Assembly (NCBI GenBank): GCA_015179125.1
Contig: WHVA01000400.1
Location: forward strand, 43,560-107,559
Length of the DNA stretch: 64,000 nucleotides
Direction: 5' to 3'
Source: Gautieria morchelliformis
Lineage: Eukaryota > Basidiomycota > Agaricomycetes > Gomphales > Gomphaceae
Part shown: one piece after another, positions 22,405 through 33,694 of the stretch
Layout of the letters: the number at the start of each line of letters is the position of its first letter
Position numbering within the stretch: position 1 is the first letter of the stretch
Notes under the pieces: generated by a model
Told to the model about the DNA's origin: nothing
Database searches by the model: none
Seen by the model: only the letters and a program-made list of their open reading frames with translations
Translations under genes and position numbers: made by a program

Positions 22405-25400
22405 TTAGGGGGCCTCTCTGCACTGCATCCATGAAGTCCCATGCTCAAACCAGCCGAGATCAACCTTTGTGGACCCCTTCCCGATGACAGCGGTATTTGC
22501 CGGCCACCACAAACCTAACTGGGACCAGGGTGGGACCCAGAATAAAAGTTCTGTGGGTGAGTTGAGTAACCAGCCATTTTTGAGCTGGGAATCATTTTGA
22601 AACCCAGGCCCCATAGCTGAGCAAAGGATATTAGCAGATGTCGTCTCTGACAAATGAAGGTAACAGCTACTGACTAGCCTGACCAGTGAATGGTGCTGAA
22701 ATGGCCTCCCCGGTGTCTGCATTCCACAGACGGATCGTGTTGTCATCAGACCCGGAGACGATGCGCTTGCCGTCGTGCGAGAACGCCACCGACCTGACGC
22801 AGTGGGTGTGGCCTTCGAATGGTGCTGAAATGGCCTCCCCGGTGTCTGCATGCCACACACGGATCGTCTTGTCATAAGACCCGGAGACGATGCGCTTGCC
22901 GTCGTGTGAGAACGCCACCGACCTGACCCAGTCGGTGTGGCCTTCGAATGGTGCTGAAATGGCGTCCCCGGTGTCTGCATTCCACATACGGATCGTCTTG
23001 TCACGAGACCCGGAGACGATGCGCTTGCCGTCGTGCGAGAACGCCACCGAGTTGACGCAGTCGGTGTGGCCTTCGAATGGTGCTGAAATGGCCTCCCCGG
23101 TGTCTGCATTCCACACACGGATCGTCTTGTCATAAGACCCGGAGACGATGCGCTTGCCGTCGTGCGAGAACGCCACCGAGTTGACGCAGTGGGTGTGGCC
23201 TTCGAATGGTGCTGAAATGGCCTCCCCGGTGTCTGCATTCCACAGACGGATCGTGTTGTCATCAGACCCGGAGACGATGCGCTTGCCGTCGTGCGAGCAC
23301 GCCACCGACGTGACGCAGTGGGTGTGGCCTTCGAATGGTGCTGAAATGGCCTCCCCGGTGTCTGCATGCCACACACGGATCGTCTTGTCATAAGACCCGG
23401 AGACGATGCGCTTGCCGTCGTGTGAGAACGCCACCGACGTGACCCAGTGGGTGTGGCCTTCGAATGGTGCTGAAATGGCGTCCCCGGTGTCTGCATTCCA
23501 CATACGGATCGTCTTGTCACGAGACCCGGAGACGATGCGCTTGCCGTCGTGCGAGAACGCCACCGAGTTGACGCAGTCGGTGTGGCCTTCGAATGGTGCT
23601 GAAATGGCCTCCCCGGTGTCTGCATTCCACACACGGATCGTCTTGTCATAAGACCCGGAGACGATGCGCTTGCCGTCGTGTGAGAACGCCACCGACGTGA
23701 CCCAGTGGGTGTGGCCTTCGAATGGTGCTGAAATGGCGTCCCCGGTGTCTGCATTCCACATACGGATCGTCTTGTCACGAGACCCGGAGACGATGCGCTT
23801 GCCGTCGTGCGAGAACGCCACCGACGTGACCCAGTGGGTGTGGCCTTCGAATGGTGCTGAAATGGCCTCCCCAGTGTCTGCATTCCACACACGAATCGTC
23901 TTGTCATAAGACCCGGAGACGATGCGCTTGCCGTCGTGCAAGAACGCCACCGACCTGACGATGTCGGTGTGGCCTTCGAATGGTGCTGAAATGGCCTCCC
24001 CGGTGTCTGCATTCCACACACGGATCGTGTTGTCATCAGACCCGGAGACGATGCGCTTGTCGTCGTGTGAGAACGCCACCGACCTGACCCAGTCGGTGTG
24101 GCCTTCGAATGGTGCTGAAATGGCCTCCCCGGTGTCTGCATTCCACACACGGATCGTGTTGTCATAAGACCCGGAGACGATGCGCTTGTCGTCGTGTGAG
24201 AACGCCACCGACCTGACGCAGTCGGTGTGGCCTTCGAATGGTGCTGAAATGGCCTCCCCGGTGTCTGCATTCCACACACGGATCGTCTTGTCATAAGACC
24301 CGGAGACGATGCGCTTGCCGTCGTGCGAGAACGCCACCGAGTTGACGCAGTCGGTGTGGCCTTCGAATGGTGCTGAAATGGCCTCCCCGGTGTCTGCATT
24401 CCACACACGGATCGTCTCGTCATCAGACCCCGAGACGATGCGCTTGCCGTCGTGCGAGAATGCTACCGATGAGACACCGCGGTTGTGGCCTACCAAGACG
24501 TTTTCAATAGCTGGCCACTCCTGTAGTTTCCCTGTCTCTATGCGGAGTAGTCTTGGAAAGTCTGGGAGGTACGTCTGTGACACTATGGAACTTTCAGGTG
24601 CAAGCGGGAGTGCCGACAAATACAGATGAGGAGCGCTCTCCAAGATTGCGCTCCAGAAAGTAGCAACAAACTTGCGGGTATCCAATACGAATGCTGTAGT
24701 GTCAATATCCTGAAGTTCATTAGACTCACGTCGGAGCTCATAACAACTCGGGCACTCACCTGACTCCAGTCTATTATTGACAAGAGCGCTGCTGAATAAT
24801 CGGGTACCTTCTTGATCAGACTCAAAACTTCTAGCCAGTACAGTAGCTTAGTCTCGAAGAACTCCTTGACCTTTGCACTTATACCCGGCGCAAAGGTGGT
24901 GGCGCGAACATGGTCCGCCCAAAAACGGCAAGAGTAGGAAAGTTGCGAGGATATATACCTCTTGGTCCGTGTCTCCAAGTCCACAACATCGTCATTGCGC
25001 AGATGCGAAGTTTCAAGCCGACATATGTTGAAAGAAAGCTCATCCTTCATCACGCGCAAGCATGAGAGCGCAAGGCCGACATGGTGTAAAGATGTATCAA
25101 TGTAGAATGCTTTACTCGAGTTGCGATCTGTCAAGAAGTCACGAAAAGACGTGTGGAGCAGAGTGATTGTGCCAGATTCTTGAGCAGGAAGGCTCAGCAG
25201 AGCACCCATAGGTCCAACGATATGTTGCACCGCGGTACCCGAGTTGCCTTCCTCGTACAATTTCTGCAGGGCAGACATCGAGAGCGGCTCTCTGGCAGTC
25301 AGGATGCAGCCCATCACCAAGCAAAAGCGATCCTTGACATTGTCCGGCAAGCCAGCGCCATCCCCGAATCTCTTCTTGAGGATACCGAGATACAGGTTAT

Positions 25401-27637
25401 CCATCCCATGGAACTTCTCGTCTAAAAGTTCCTCCAGTTGCTCAACAGGATCCCGACCACCCATCCCATCTCCTTTGACAAATCGACAAGCCGTGGACGC
25501 CCATTGAAAGTGACCTTCAGATTTCTCGACTAATAATCGACACCAGCCATCGTTGGGCCATTCGCGCTCGAGAGCAGTAAGGTTACCTAGTTCTTCTTTC
25601 ACAAAGCGGGCGACGGCATCGGCAGGGTTCGGGTCTATATCCTTTAGGGCCCTGGAAAGTACGTGCTTCTTCCCCAAAAGGGCATCCATAATGTCTTTTT
25701 CGGCACGGGCGGTGATGAGAACGCGGAAGTTAGGCGGCAGTTCTGCAGCTTCGTTGCCAAGGACAGACAAGAGACCCTCGCGAGATTCCTGGTCTCCGCT
25801 CTCATCCAATGCATCAATAACGATCACCGTTGGTCCGACGGACGTAAGCCGATGGGCGGCGCCTAGAATGAACTTCTGGAACTGCTGACGAGGTATGCGT
25901 GTTGTCCGAAGGGCTGTCTGCCCTTTGACCACTTCCACCAACGATGCTTTGCGTTGTGGGTCCAGATCAGCCAGATCACGAGCAATTGTGCTGAAGACAT
26001 TTTGGGGGGAGCGTTCTTTCTGCTGCGCGCGGTTAAAACAGTACGACGATCCAAGACGTTTGAGTTTATTAAATTGTCGAGCGATCTCGTGAGCAATCGC
26101 AGATTTCCCGGCACCTGCAACATCGTACAAGAAAAATATCCGAGGGGTGTCGTCGCTATCCTGGTTGACCCAATCGCAGATCTCCTCAATAACTTTCTTG
26201 CGAGTACCCGGCAAACAGCCTTTTTCAGGATCGCATCCAGCTGACGTTGCATAGGGCATCTCACTCAGCAGAACTACTTCAGCTGGTTGCAAGGGGTATT
26301 AGGCTCGGGAAAGGCCCAAAGTCAGAAAACTCACAGAGGTCGCCGACGGCATCCAGAACACGTAGTACAGTGATTTCGGTATGAATGACGGCTTGTTCCT
26401 GTAACGCCGACCTGAGATTCTTGAACCTTTCCCGGTATTGTGTGACCTTGCTGTCGACATCCGAGACTACATTCTTCGCGGCCCTTTTCCCTGAACAAAG
26501 ATCATCAGCCATGGCCACTTGATACAATGGGTCCAACATACAGAAGTCCTTGATTTTGGCATAGTCACGGATAAAGTAACCGCATTCTACCGTCAGATTT
26601 GTCAAGGATATGATAATTTGCCTTTGCGATTGAATTTTCTTTAACGGCTCCGCCAAGTGGACGAACGCATAGGTGTCCGCAATAACCTTCGCCAGCTCAT
26701 TAATGCTATCGTCCCGGTCCTTCTGAGCAATGATCGTCTGCCCAGATGTCAGATATGTCCATCAAGCTGGTGCATGTGATAGATCTACCTTGTGCGCAAT
26801 AGACAGGATAGACCATGCCATTTTTGCGTAAGGATGGACCTAGAACCAAGCAAACCGTGTACATGAGATGACCTGGGAGACCGCCGGCGTTTGAACAATA
26901 CCTCGGAGATCCCATCCACGATCTCGGTAAACAGCCTGATCTTGTCCAGGAGTGGATCCCAAGCCGCCGACATTGTTTCGAGGGTATTGATGGCGGAAGT
27001 GGCGGCATCGGCTCCAGGCCCTCCAACAACAAATGGGGACGGCACCGGGTTCATCTTATCGACCTCTTCCGTTCGCCCAACTGCTTCGTTCAACTGGGCG
27101 TCCCGCGCCTCGTCGGACGTCGCGAAAGACGAAATGGTGAACTCTAGGACAGTCTGAACCTCATGCGTCCTCCCTGCCTTATCTGATTTTTGCAGTTTGC
27201 GAGCAATGGCTGCTGTGTTCGATGTTTACACGTGCATTCCGTCGACAAGCGAAAAGGACTGACCTCCAGTTGCTCCTTCTGCAAGCAATGACTCAATGCT
27301 TTCCTTCGTACCGCCTATGAAATTATCAGGTCGGATGGTACGATGCCGATATATTTCAATTTCCAACACAGAAGACCGAGTCAAGTGGAAGCTGTGGATG
27401 GATTTAAGATCACATTGAGACAATCACGATGAAATTCACGCACAAATAGAATGGCTCATTCCACGAGGCAGTATTGGCTCTCGCAGAAAACGTAGTCTTC
27501 TGGGGGGGTTCCTTATCGACGACGAGTTTCACGAAGAACTGACTAGGACGCTTGCCGAACAGTGAGACATTGGGAAGGTGCTCGCATTTCAAGCCTGTTG
27601 TCGACCGGCAAGAGTCAGTATACCATAGATAGCGCAA
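22405..27637 (-). CDS. NACHT-WD40 NLR-like receptor with N-terminal C2 domain
   Basis: Predicted exons on the minus strand: 27637-27444, 27391-27264, 27212-26902, 26839-26789, 26737-26335, 26282-24760, 24709-22684 and 22616-22405. They total 4,848 nt, or 1,615 aa, with matching phases at every junction and introns of 50-67 bp. Order: C2 domain (FGKRPSQFFVKLVVD.. SSVLEIEIYRHR); helical N-terminal region (VHPYAKMAWSILSIAHK); NACHT with Walker A DVAGAGKSAIA and Walker B TVIVIDALDESG; 14 WD40 repeats; and a tail with LLFWVPP and HGTSW. NLRs of this type act as intracellular sensors in fungi, some in self/non-self recognition; that role here is inferred. Uncertain points are the start (an upstream mini-exon is possible) and the last donor (22683 or 22674). 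Confidence 0.88.
22690..24495 (-). repeat. 14 tandem 129-bp WD40-coding repeats
   Basis: Each 43-residue unit follows GHTxxVxSVAFSHDGKRIVS.. with WNADTGEAISAPFE at the end. Units are nearly identical at DNA level. Differences concentrate at residues 4, 5 and 7 of the unit (D/H, C/W/I, N/R/T/S) and at the Y/D/R-D-K/N triplet near residue 23. Units 7-10 and 11-14 repeat the same order of second-half variants (YDK-V, RDK-M with GDAI, YDK-V with HADT, DDN-L), a 516-bp higher-order duplication. Confidence 0.95.
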
Positions 27638-28686
27638 ACGAAAGAGTCTTTCCAGCCACTTTGATTCCTGCAGGAATACTTCGGGGTGGAGTGAGCAGTT
27701 GGCTCTAGAGAAGCGATCGTGGGCTTACGGTGCTGCCACAGTGCCCTCAACGTTGTTCATAGTGCGCAGTGTTCGAGGTGGGTGGTAGACGGAAAGAGAC
27801 GACGGGAGGCGCCGCCGCACACTCCGACTTCGGACCTGTCAAGACATGGCACTCACCTAACTCCACGTGTTCCCAGCGTCAATGTGAAGCGCCCGCCGAT
27901 GTGGCTCCGTCTACGGTAGGTACTCGGCCGTCTTCGTAAGAGGCAAGGCGGCTACATATCATGTCGTGCCTTGCAGTGAGTGAGCTCCGTGCACGCCTGG
28001 GCAAGTTTCGCGGATCGTTGCTGCGCACACAACATGTGCGTCAACGCAAGGAAGGATTTTACCCACGGAGTCTATCCCGCCCTTATACATATGAGGTCAG
28101 TACACGTTCGCACCTGCAGTTTTTTCGACTTGTTCCCATTCCCAAAGCATCGCTACCAGATCTCCAAATGCGATACTTGTCCCTCCAATCCATTTTCCCT
28201 CCCGACTTTTCAAGCTTGCCTAGACCCTCCAATGCCCCACGTCCCGTTTCACCAGTACTCCCTCCGTGGACAGCGACCCTACAGTCCCCCGGGACTCCTT
28301 CTCCAAATCCTGCCAAGCCCTGGGAGCGTCAAACGCCATTCACTTCCGAATCATCGAGTACCAAACCGCCCCCAAATGGTTCACCCTTCATTCCCCGCCA
28401 ACATGTTCTATGACCCCGCAAGCCGCTGTCTTTACGGGCGTTTGCACGAACCAAATCCAGCCAAGCCCCATACCCAGCCAAAGCCCCGAACCTCCCAAGA
28501 CTACGACAGCTCCGCCTGGTGGCGGCCCCGCGAAACATAAAAATCTCTCGCCCAATCATCCGCGGCGGAATAGGCTGCGATTTGATTCATCAAACTCGTC
28601 TCCTGTCCGTCTGACAGTTCCGCACTAACCCCGCACCTTCCAGCGCCGTATTCTCCGTCCGCTTACCCGCCGACGGGTGGGTCCCC
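27638..28686. other. Intergenic region between divergent host genes
   Basis: About 1 kb between the NACHT-WD40 gene and the velvet gene. Should hold both promoters. Open frames on the plus strand (27961-28413, 27980-28540, 28266-28628) are Pro/Ser-rich and overlap one another. Part of them could be upstream exons or leader of the velvet gene, but no splice path was convincing. Confidence 0.45.
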
Positions 28687-30016
28687 ATGAGGCTCGGCGC
28701 AGGTACTTATACGACACGGTCACCGGGGAAAGCCCTGTACACGCGCGACACGAAAGCGCGCGAGAGATGGAACCCAACCACCGCCACGTCCCATCCGAAA
28801 CTGTCCAGTACCACCGGTGGGTGCGATTTTCTTGTCGGGAAGTCGGCGTTCACTCATCAGGTAACCAGAGCTGAGCCTCAAGGTGAGCCATCTCCGTAGT
28901 TGAGCTACACAAACCCTTGCTGATGCGTATATTCGGAATAGAGGAACAGAAAGCTGACCTGGGTCGAAAGTAAGCCTTGGGTGTTGAATTTTTTTTTTTT
29001 GTGTCCACTTAGAAGTCGTTTCCAGGTTCGCCAAACGAGATAGAAGGCCAGTCGACCCGCCGCCTGTCGTCCGTTTACGGATGTATCAAGTCTTTAATGC
29101 CGAAACCGACCACCCCACCGACCAGGAGATTCCAGCCGAGTACGTCCTTTGCTTCTATTTTTAAACTGACGACAATTTTGGGATTTGCAGACAAATCGAG
29201 GTCGGGGGACTAATTTGTCACGTCGATCTTTACGCTATTCGACCTACTCCTTATCCTCACTCAAGGCCGGTGGGTTCTGGGGAAGGCTCTTCGGCCGCTC
29301 CACCGGCTCCACAGGCTACACTTGTCGCCCCTTTGCCTGCAGAAGAAAGCAAGGTTACGACCTCGTTGTTCGGTACCACGTTCGCTCATGCCTCCCAAAT
29401 CAAGGGCTTGGATGGAGATGAAGTCATCTTTTTTGTGTTCCCTGTACGTCTATTGTCTCCTTTTTCTGACTCGCTGACACGAAATTTTGCAACGTAGGAT
29501 CTGGCTGTACGAACTGAAGGCCTGTGAGTCAAGCCAAGTTCATACTAAAAGGACGTGGGGCGCCGATAAACAGCAACTTTCTATAGCTTCATATTACGTT
29601 ACCGAATGTTCGACATACTCAGGTACGTGTTGACATTCATCCCGCAGCCGATCTTGTCCCAGTCGTATGGAAGGCTCAGAAGACATTCCTGTTCTCGCAC
29701 AATGCTATAGTGGCCCCTTCGCCATCTACTCCACTACAGAGTGCGTAGTTGTGCGCTATCTCGTGAAACTAGTGCTCAGGGCGTTTCCTGCAGATATCCG
29801 GGTTTACGCGCGTCAACAGAGCTTACGAAGGTTCACTTTAATTATTAGGTGTGGTTCTGTGACGTATGCTGATGCCCAGCACAGCATCTCTCTCGTTACG
29901 GAATCCGTGTCAATCTTCGTGAGTCTGAGCGGAAGCGGAAGGCAGCTGAGCCGCCTGCTGTGGAGCCCGAAGAGCCAGCAGAAAGTTCATCAGGGCGGCC
30001 ACCCCATCTCTCCTGA
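28687..30016 (+). CDS. Velvet-domain transcriptional regulator
   Basis: Predicted exons: 28687-28882, 28942-28969, 29026-29139, 29191-29443, 29498-29523, 29587-29622, 29663-29740, 29794-29830 and 29885-30016. They total 900 nt (299 aa), with phases agreeing at every junction and introns of 40-63 bp with GT..AG ends. Spliced motifs are those of the velvet family: QKADLGRKFAKRDRRPVDPPP, GGLICHVDLYAI, FFVFPDLAVRTEGLFILRY, FDILS, QCYSGPFAIYSTTEYPGL, STELTKHLSRYGIRVN. Velvet proteins form dimers that bind DNA and link development with secondary metabolism. The variable middle (about 25 residues rich in Pro/Ala) splits the domain, as is common. The start is uncertain; a Pro-rich N-terminus could be encoded upstream. 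The first Helitron begins 180 bp after the stop. Confidence 0.87.
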
Positions 30017-30400
30017 GGCCGTCGATCCGGACATGGACGCTGAACGCTGAAGTACATAACGTTTTTCCTTGATTGTGCGAATTTTTTAGAACCCAGGTGA
30101 TTAGTCCCTGTTGCGCAAAGGAGCTCTGGATTCTGTGATTTTCTAGTCTGCGCCTGTCTCTCCGAATACACAAGTCCAACAATCATGATACCGCAAATTC
30201 CTATAGGTGAAAGCGGCTCGGTGGGTTGTGGGCGTCGAGCTTATGTCAGGTTTTAGGTCAGCCTTAGTCAGCTGGCCAATCGGATGCGAGCGGCGCAGCC
30301 GCGAACCAAGAACGCTGCGCAGCATGGTCATGTGACCGTTTGCGTTCCAAATTAGGTCAGCAGCGAGCGGCGCAGCCGCGAGCATAGAACGTTGCGCAGC

Positions 30401-30476
30401 GGTCACGTGACCCGTTCGCGACCAGAGCGCGCATAAGCGAGCGTGGTCCGTGCACGACACGCGCGCGCGGTATAAA
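30401..30476 (+). promoter_or_regulatory. Helitron U1 promoter module
   Basis: GGTCACGTGACC palindrome at 30401-30412, GTGGTCCGTGCACGAC just downstream, and TATAAA at 30471-30476, followed by CT-rich sequence. The same order occurs in U2, U6 and U7. Confidence 0.65.
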
Positions 30477-30689
30477 GGCCGAATGGTAAGGAGGGAACGC
30501 CAGGAACCTGCCCAACCGCCGATTCCTCTGTCTGCTGTCTGCTATGTGCTCTGTCTGCTCTGTCCTCTGTGCTGTCTGCTATGTGCTCTGTCCGCTGTCT
30601 GCTCTGTGCTCTGCTGTCTGCTCTGGGTGCTGTCTCCTCCTTTAGCTGGCTGCCTGTCTATTGCTTTGCTGGCTTTCTATTGGTAGGTA

Positions 30690-31430
30690 ATATGTTTTGT
30701 TTAATCCATTGCCATGTATTTTATTTTATTTGTGTTTGTAATTTTATTAGTTCTTTTTTTTTTCATCATAGTATTGTCACATGTGTATTATATTTTGGTG
30801 ATTTCTTTCGAAAATAGATTTAAATACCTTCCAAAGACTGCTGAAAAAAATGTATTTTAATATCAATATTTTTCCGGTTTTTTTCGAAAATAGACATCAA
30901 TAAGTTCCCTCTAAAATTAATGAGATTCTGCTTTTAAATGTGGTTTGTTTTATTGTTTTATTTACTGTAAAGCCACTTACCAGCCACTCCTCTCTGGCTA
31001 TACTGGTGGCCGGCTTACTATGGCTTTGGCTGGGCTCTGGGTTTCTCTGTCAGTCTCAGGGCTTCTCTGGCTTTGGCTGGGCATTAATAACAGCCTCTGC
31101 TTCAATGTACTGTACTTTTTTGACATTTTTTCGCAGATAGATGTCAATAAATTATCCTGACTTTGTGAAAATTGTCAGCTTAAATGTACAGTGCATTTTT
31201 TTGACATTTTTCAAAAATAGATAATCTTGACTCTGCTAAAATTAATAACAACTTCAGCTTAAATGTACTGAACATTTATTTTGACATTTTTTGAAAAATA
31301 GATAATCCTGACTTTGCTAAAATTAATGACAGCAGCTGCTTAAATATGGCTTCCTTTACTATTTTATTTATATCTGTATATGTCACAAAATAGATATTGA
31401 TACATGTCCCTGAGTTTGCGAAAAGTTAAT
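30690..31430 (+). repeat. AT-rich leader repeats of Helitron U1
   Basis: Degenerate tandem units of about 80-100 bp, each with a T-rich tract, a TTTTTCGAAAATAG- or TTTTCGCAGATAG-like element, then ATxxCAATAAATTATCCTGACTTTG and AATGACAGC-like text. They match the leader units of U2, U6 and U7. Confidence 0.7.
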
Positions 31431-31469
31431 GATAAGTAACAACCCCTGCTCGCTTCACTTTGAAGCCCT

Positions 31470-32110
31470 TGGGGATATGCTACACATGCCATTGGGACAT
31501 GCTATGCATGCTATACTTGAGGGGCATGCTACACACACTAACATGCATGCTATGCATGGGGACACACGCTATGCTTGGGGACACCCATGTTATGCGTGGA
31601 GACACACATGTTATGCATGGGGACAAGCATGCTATGCATGGGGATGTGCACACTATATGTGGGGACACACTATGCTTGGGGGACATGGTACAAACAAGGG
31701 ACACACTACAGGGGAATACACTACAAACACGGGACATTCTACACATGCTATACTTGGGGGACATGCTACAAACAAAGGACATGCTATGCACACTATACTT
31801 GGGGGACATGTTATGCATTGGGGACACACTTTGCACACTATACTTGAGGGGGATGCTACACACACTACATGGAGGGACATGCTATGTTTGGGGACATGCT
31901 ACAAACCAGGGACATGCTATGCATGTGGGACACGCCATGCACACTGTACTTGGGGATATGCAACATGTGGAGACACACTATGCATGGAGGACATGCTACA
32001 CACACTATACTTGGGGACATGTTATATGTGGGCCAGGGACACAATAAGCATGCTATATTCGAGGCTATGCATGGAGGACATGCTATGCACGCTATACTTG
32101 GGCACATGCA
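31470..32110 (+). repeat. Minisatellite of Helitron U1 (17/21 bp)
   Basis: Tandem units of the form TATGCATGGGGACACGC with longer forms adding CATG. Apparent ORFs through it (Trp-Gly-His-rich on plus, Cys-Met-Ser-Pro-rich on minus) are by-products of the repeat. Confidence 0.9.
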
Positions 32111-32253
32111 GATATGTGTAGAGACATTACCTATCTTGATGTGTTACTTATAGCTACTTTCAATTGCAATGAGATGTGTTTTACTTATCCCAAGTTTGAT
32201 TTACCCAATGCGTTTGACCTACACCCCCGTGTGAAGCATGGGTATCCACCTAG

Positions 32254-33559
32254 AGGTAAGGGTTCAACAATCGAGTTAAGTTGGATATCAGAAATCGAGT
32301 TGGAAGGCAGAGGTCAGAGAGACAGAGGCCTTGCAAGTACTTGCTGTGGTAAGAACAGGAAACAGTGCAAAGAGAGTCACATATCAAAGTCAATTATCTG
32401 ATTGCAGAACAGAGGTACACATGACTGGGTTTTATACAAAGAGCTGAGACAACATGTCAGAAGGTAGAGGTAAGCAATTCCAGTGCAAGCAAAAGTAACT
32501 AGGATAAATGGAGTAAGTAACTAATACAGAACAAGAGGAACTACAAGGGGGTGCCGGGTAGAACTAAGAACAATCAATAGGCAAAAGAACAAGGGGAATG
32601 TGGGTCTAATTGATTGTTACGTATTGGAATTCCCGGAGGTCGGAACTGGACGGGACAACAGCTTCAAATTATGTGTTGCACCCCTGATGAACTACCATCC
32701 TAAGTATTTCGGGATTGACTTGCAGATATCGGAGAAGGCAGAAGTCGGGAACAGAGTACTGAGAGTCGAGGTTCGAGGGTCGGAGAACAAAGGTCAGAAG
32801 AGGCGGAAGAGGCGGAGGACACAGGGTCGGGAGCGGAAGGAGACAAGACTAGCAAAACTCGCTGTGCTAAGAACAGGAGACAGTGCGAAGGGAATCACAT
32901 ATCGAAGTTGATTATCTGATTGTAGGAACGGAGACATACATGAGGGGGTTTAATACAAAGAGCTGAAGCAACAGGTAATGGTATGGTACTAAGCAAATTC
33001 TGGAGAGTGCAGGAATCGGATAGACATACGGGGCAAGTAACTAATACGGAACAATGGGATGACAAGGGGGGTGCAGGGTAGGGTAAGTACAATGGCAAAG
33101 AACAAGGCAAGTAAGTACAATAGGCCTCGGAAGAAACAGAATTACGGAAATGGTATCTTGCTGTGTTCAGGGTCGAGTAAGGGGGCCGGTATCTGGAGGT
33201 GGCCAGGGGTACTGAAATCACAAGGGTCGAGGTAGAGGGTTGCGGATGGTGCGGATGTTGTGGAATAGAGTTGGAGGTGGTGTGGAGGCGGTGCAGAGGT
33301 GGTGCGGAGGATATGCGGATATGGCGGAGATGGTTGAGGGGAACAGTCGTAACATTGATAGTGGAACAAATGGATCTCCTGATGCTCTGGACTTGCTATG
33401 CTAAGGGTCAAGTAGGGAACGCCGGTGAATAGAGTCAAAAGGGGAAGTATGTGAATAGTAAAGAACAAGGGGATGAAAAGGTCAAAGTGTGGACATTGCA
33501 GAATAGAGCCAGAGGAGGCATGGAGGTACCAGAGTTGGTCAAGCAGCATGGTCATAACA
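32254..33559 (+). repeat. LTR family Y, truncated copy, interrupted by LTR Y2
   Basis: Aligns with the complete solo LTR at 63242-63911 from its AGAGGTAAGG block onward, but lacks the first roughly 130 bp. Ends CATAACA at 33559, followed by TTACC, as does the copy at 63911. The segment 32615-33354 inside it is the inserted LTR. Confidence 0.7.
32615..33354 (+). mobile_element. Solo LTR Y2 (740 bp) nested in LTR Y
   Basis: TGTTACG..CGTAACA ends with a perfect TTGAT duplication (32610-32614 and 33355-33359). Shares blocks such as GATTATCTGATTGTAG with the surrounding LTR, so the two belong to one superfamily. Non-coding. Confidence 0.82.
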
Positions 33560-33694
33560 TTACCTACCTTGATGTGTTACTTAGAGCTACTGTCAATCAA
33601 TAAGATGCATTTTACTTATCTGAAAGAAAATTTCTTATCCGAATGTGTTTGACTTATCCCAAGTTTGATTTACCCAAGGCGTTTGACTTGCACC

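Larger units (their letters stand above)
30198..32253 (+). mobile_element. Helitron U1, non-autonomous
   Basis: The 5' end (T)TCCTATAGGTGAAAGCGG is shared with U3 and similar to U7. The 3' end is a degraded hairpin (CCCGTGTGAAGCATGGG) and TATCCACCTAG ending at 32253. Contents: GC-rich 5' zone with GCGGCGCAGCCGC hairpins, CACGTG and TATAAA promoter, AT-rich repeated leader, and a 17/21-bp minisatellite. No RepHel gene. The exact first base is uncertain by one or two. Confidence 0.8.

Noticed and set aside
22685-24423. Second long frame (Arg/Ser/Thr-rich, QTPGRPFQHHSKATPT repeats) on the minus strand
   Set aside because: Out-of-frame reading of the 129-bp WD40 repeats, which are divisible by three and free of stops in this frame. 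Only its last part (22616-22405) is real, as the final exon reached by splicing.
22686-24629. Plus-strand ORFs of repeated 81 codons
   Set aside because: Antisense shadows of the WD40 array with no start or splice context of their own.
29050-30050. Several unrelated small proteins (29185-29421, 29667-30050 and others)
   Set aside because: Once GT..AG introns are removed the exons join into one velvet-domain frame; the listed frames run through introns.
31429-32153. Trp/Gly/His/Met-rich ORFs on plus and Cys/Met/Ser/Pro-rich ORFs on minus
   Set aside because: Produced by minisatellite units; the same happens in every frame at 60400-60802 and 62333-63170. No conserved protein.
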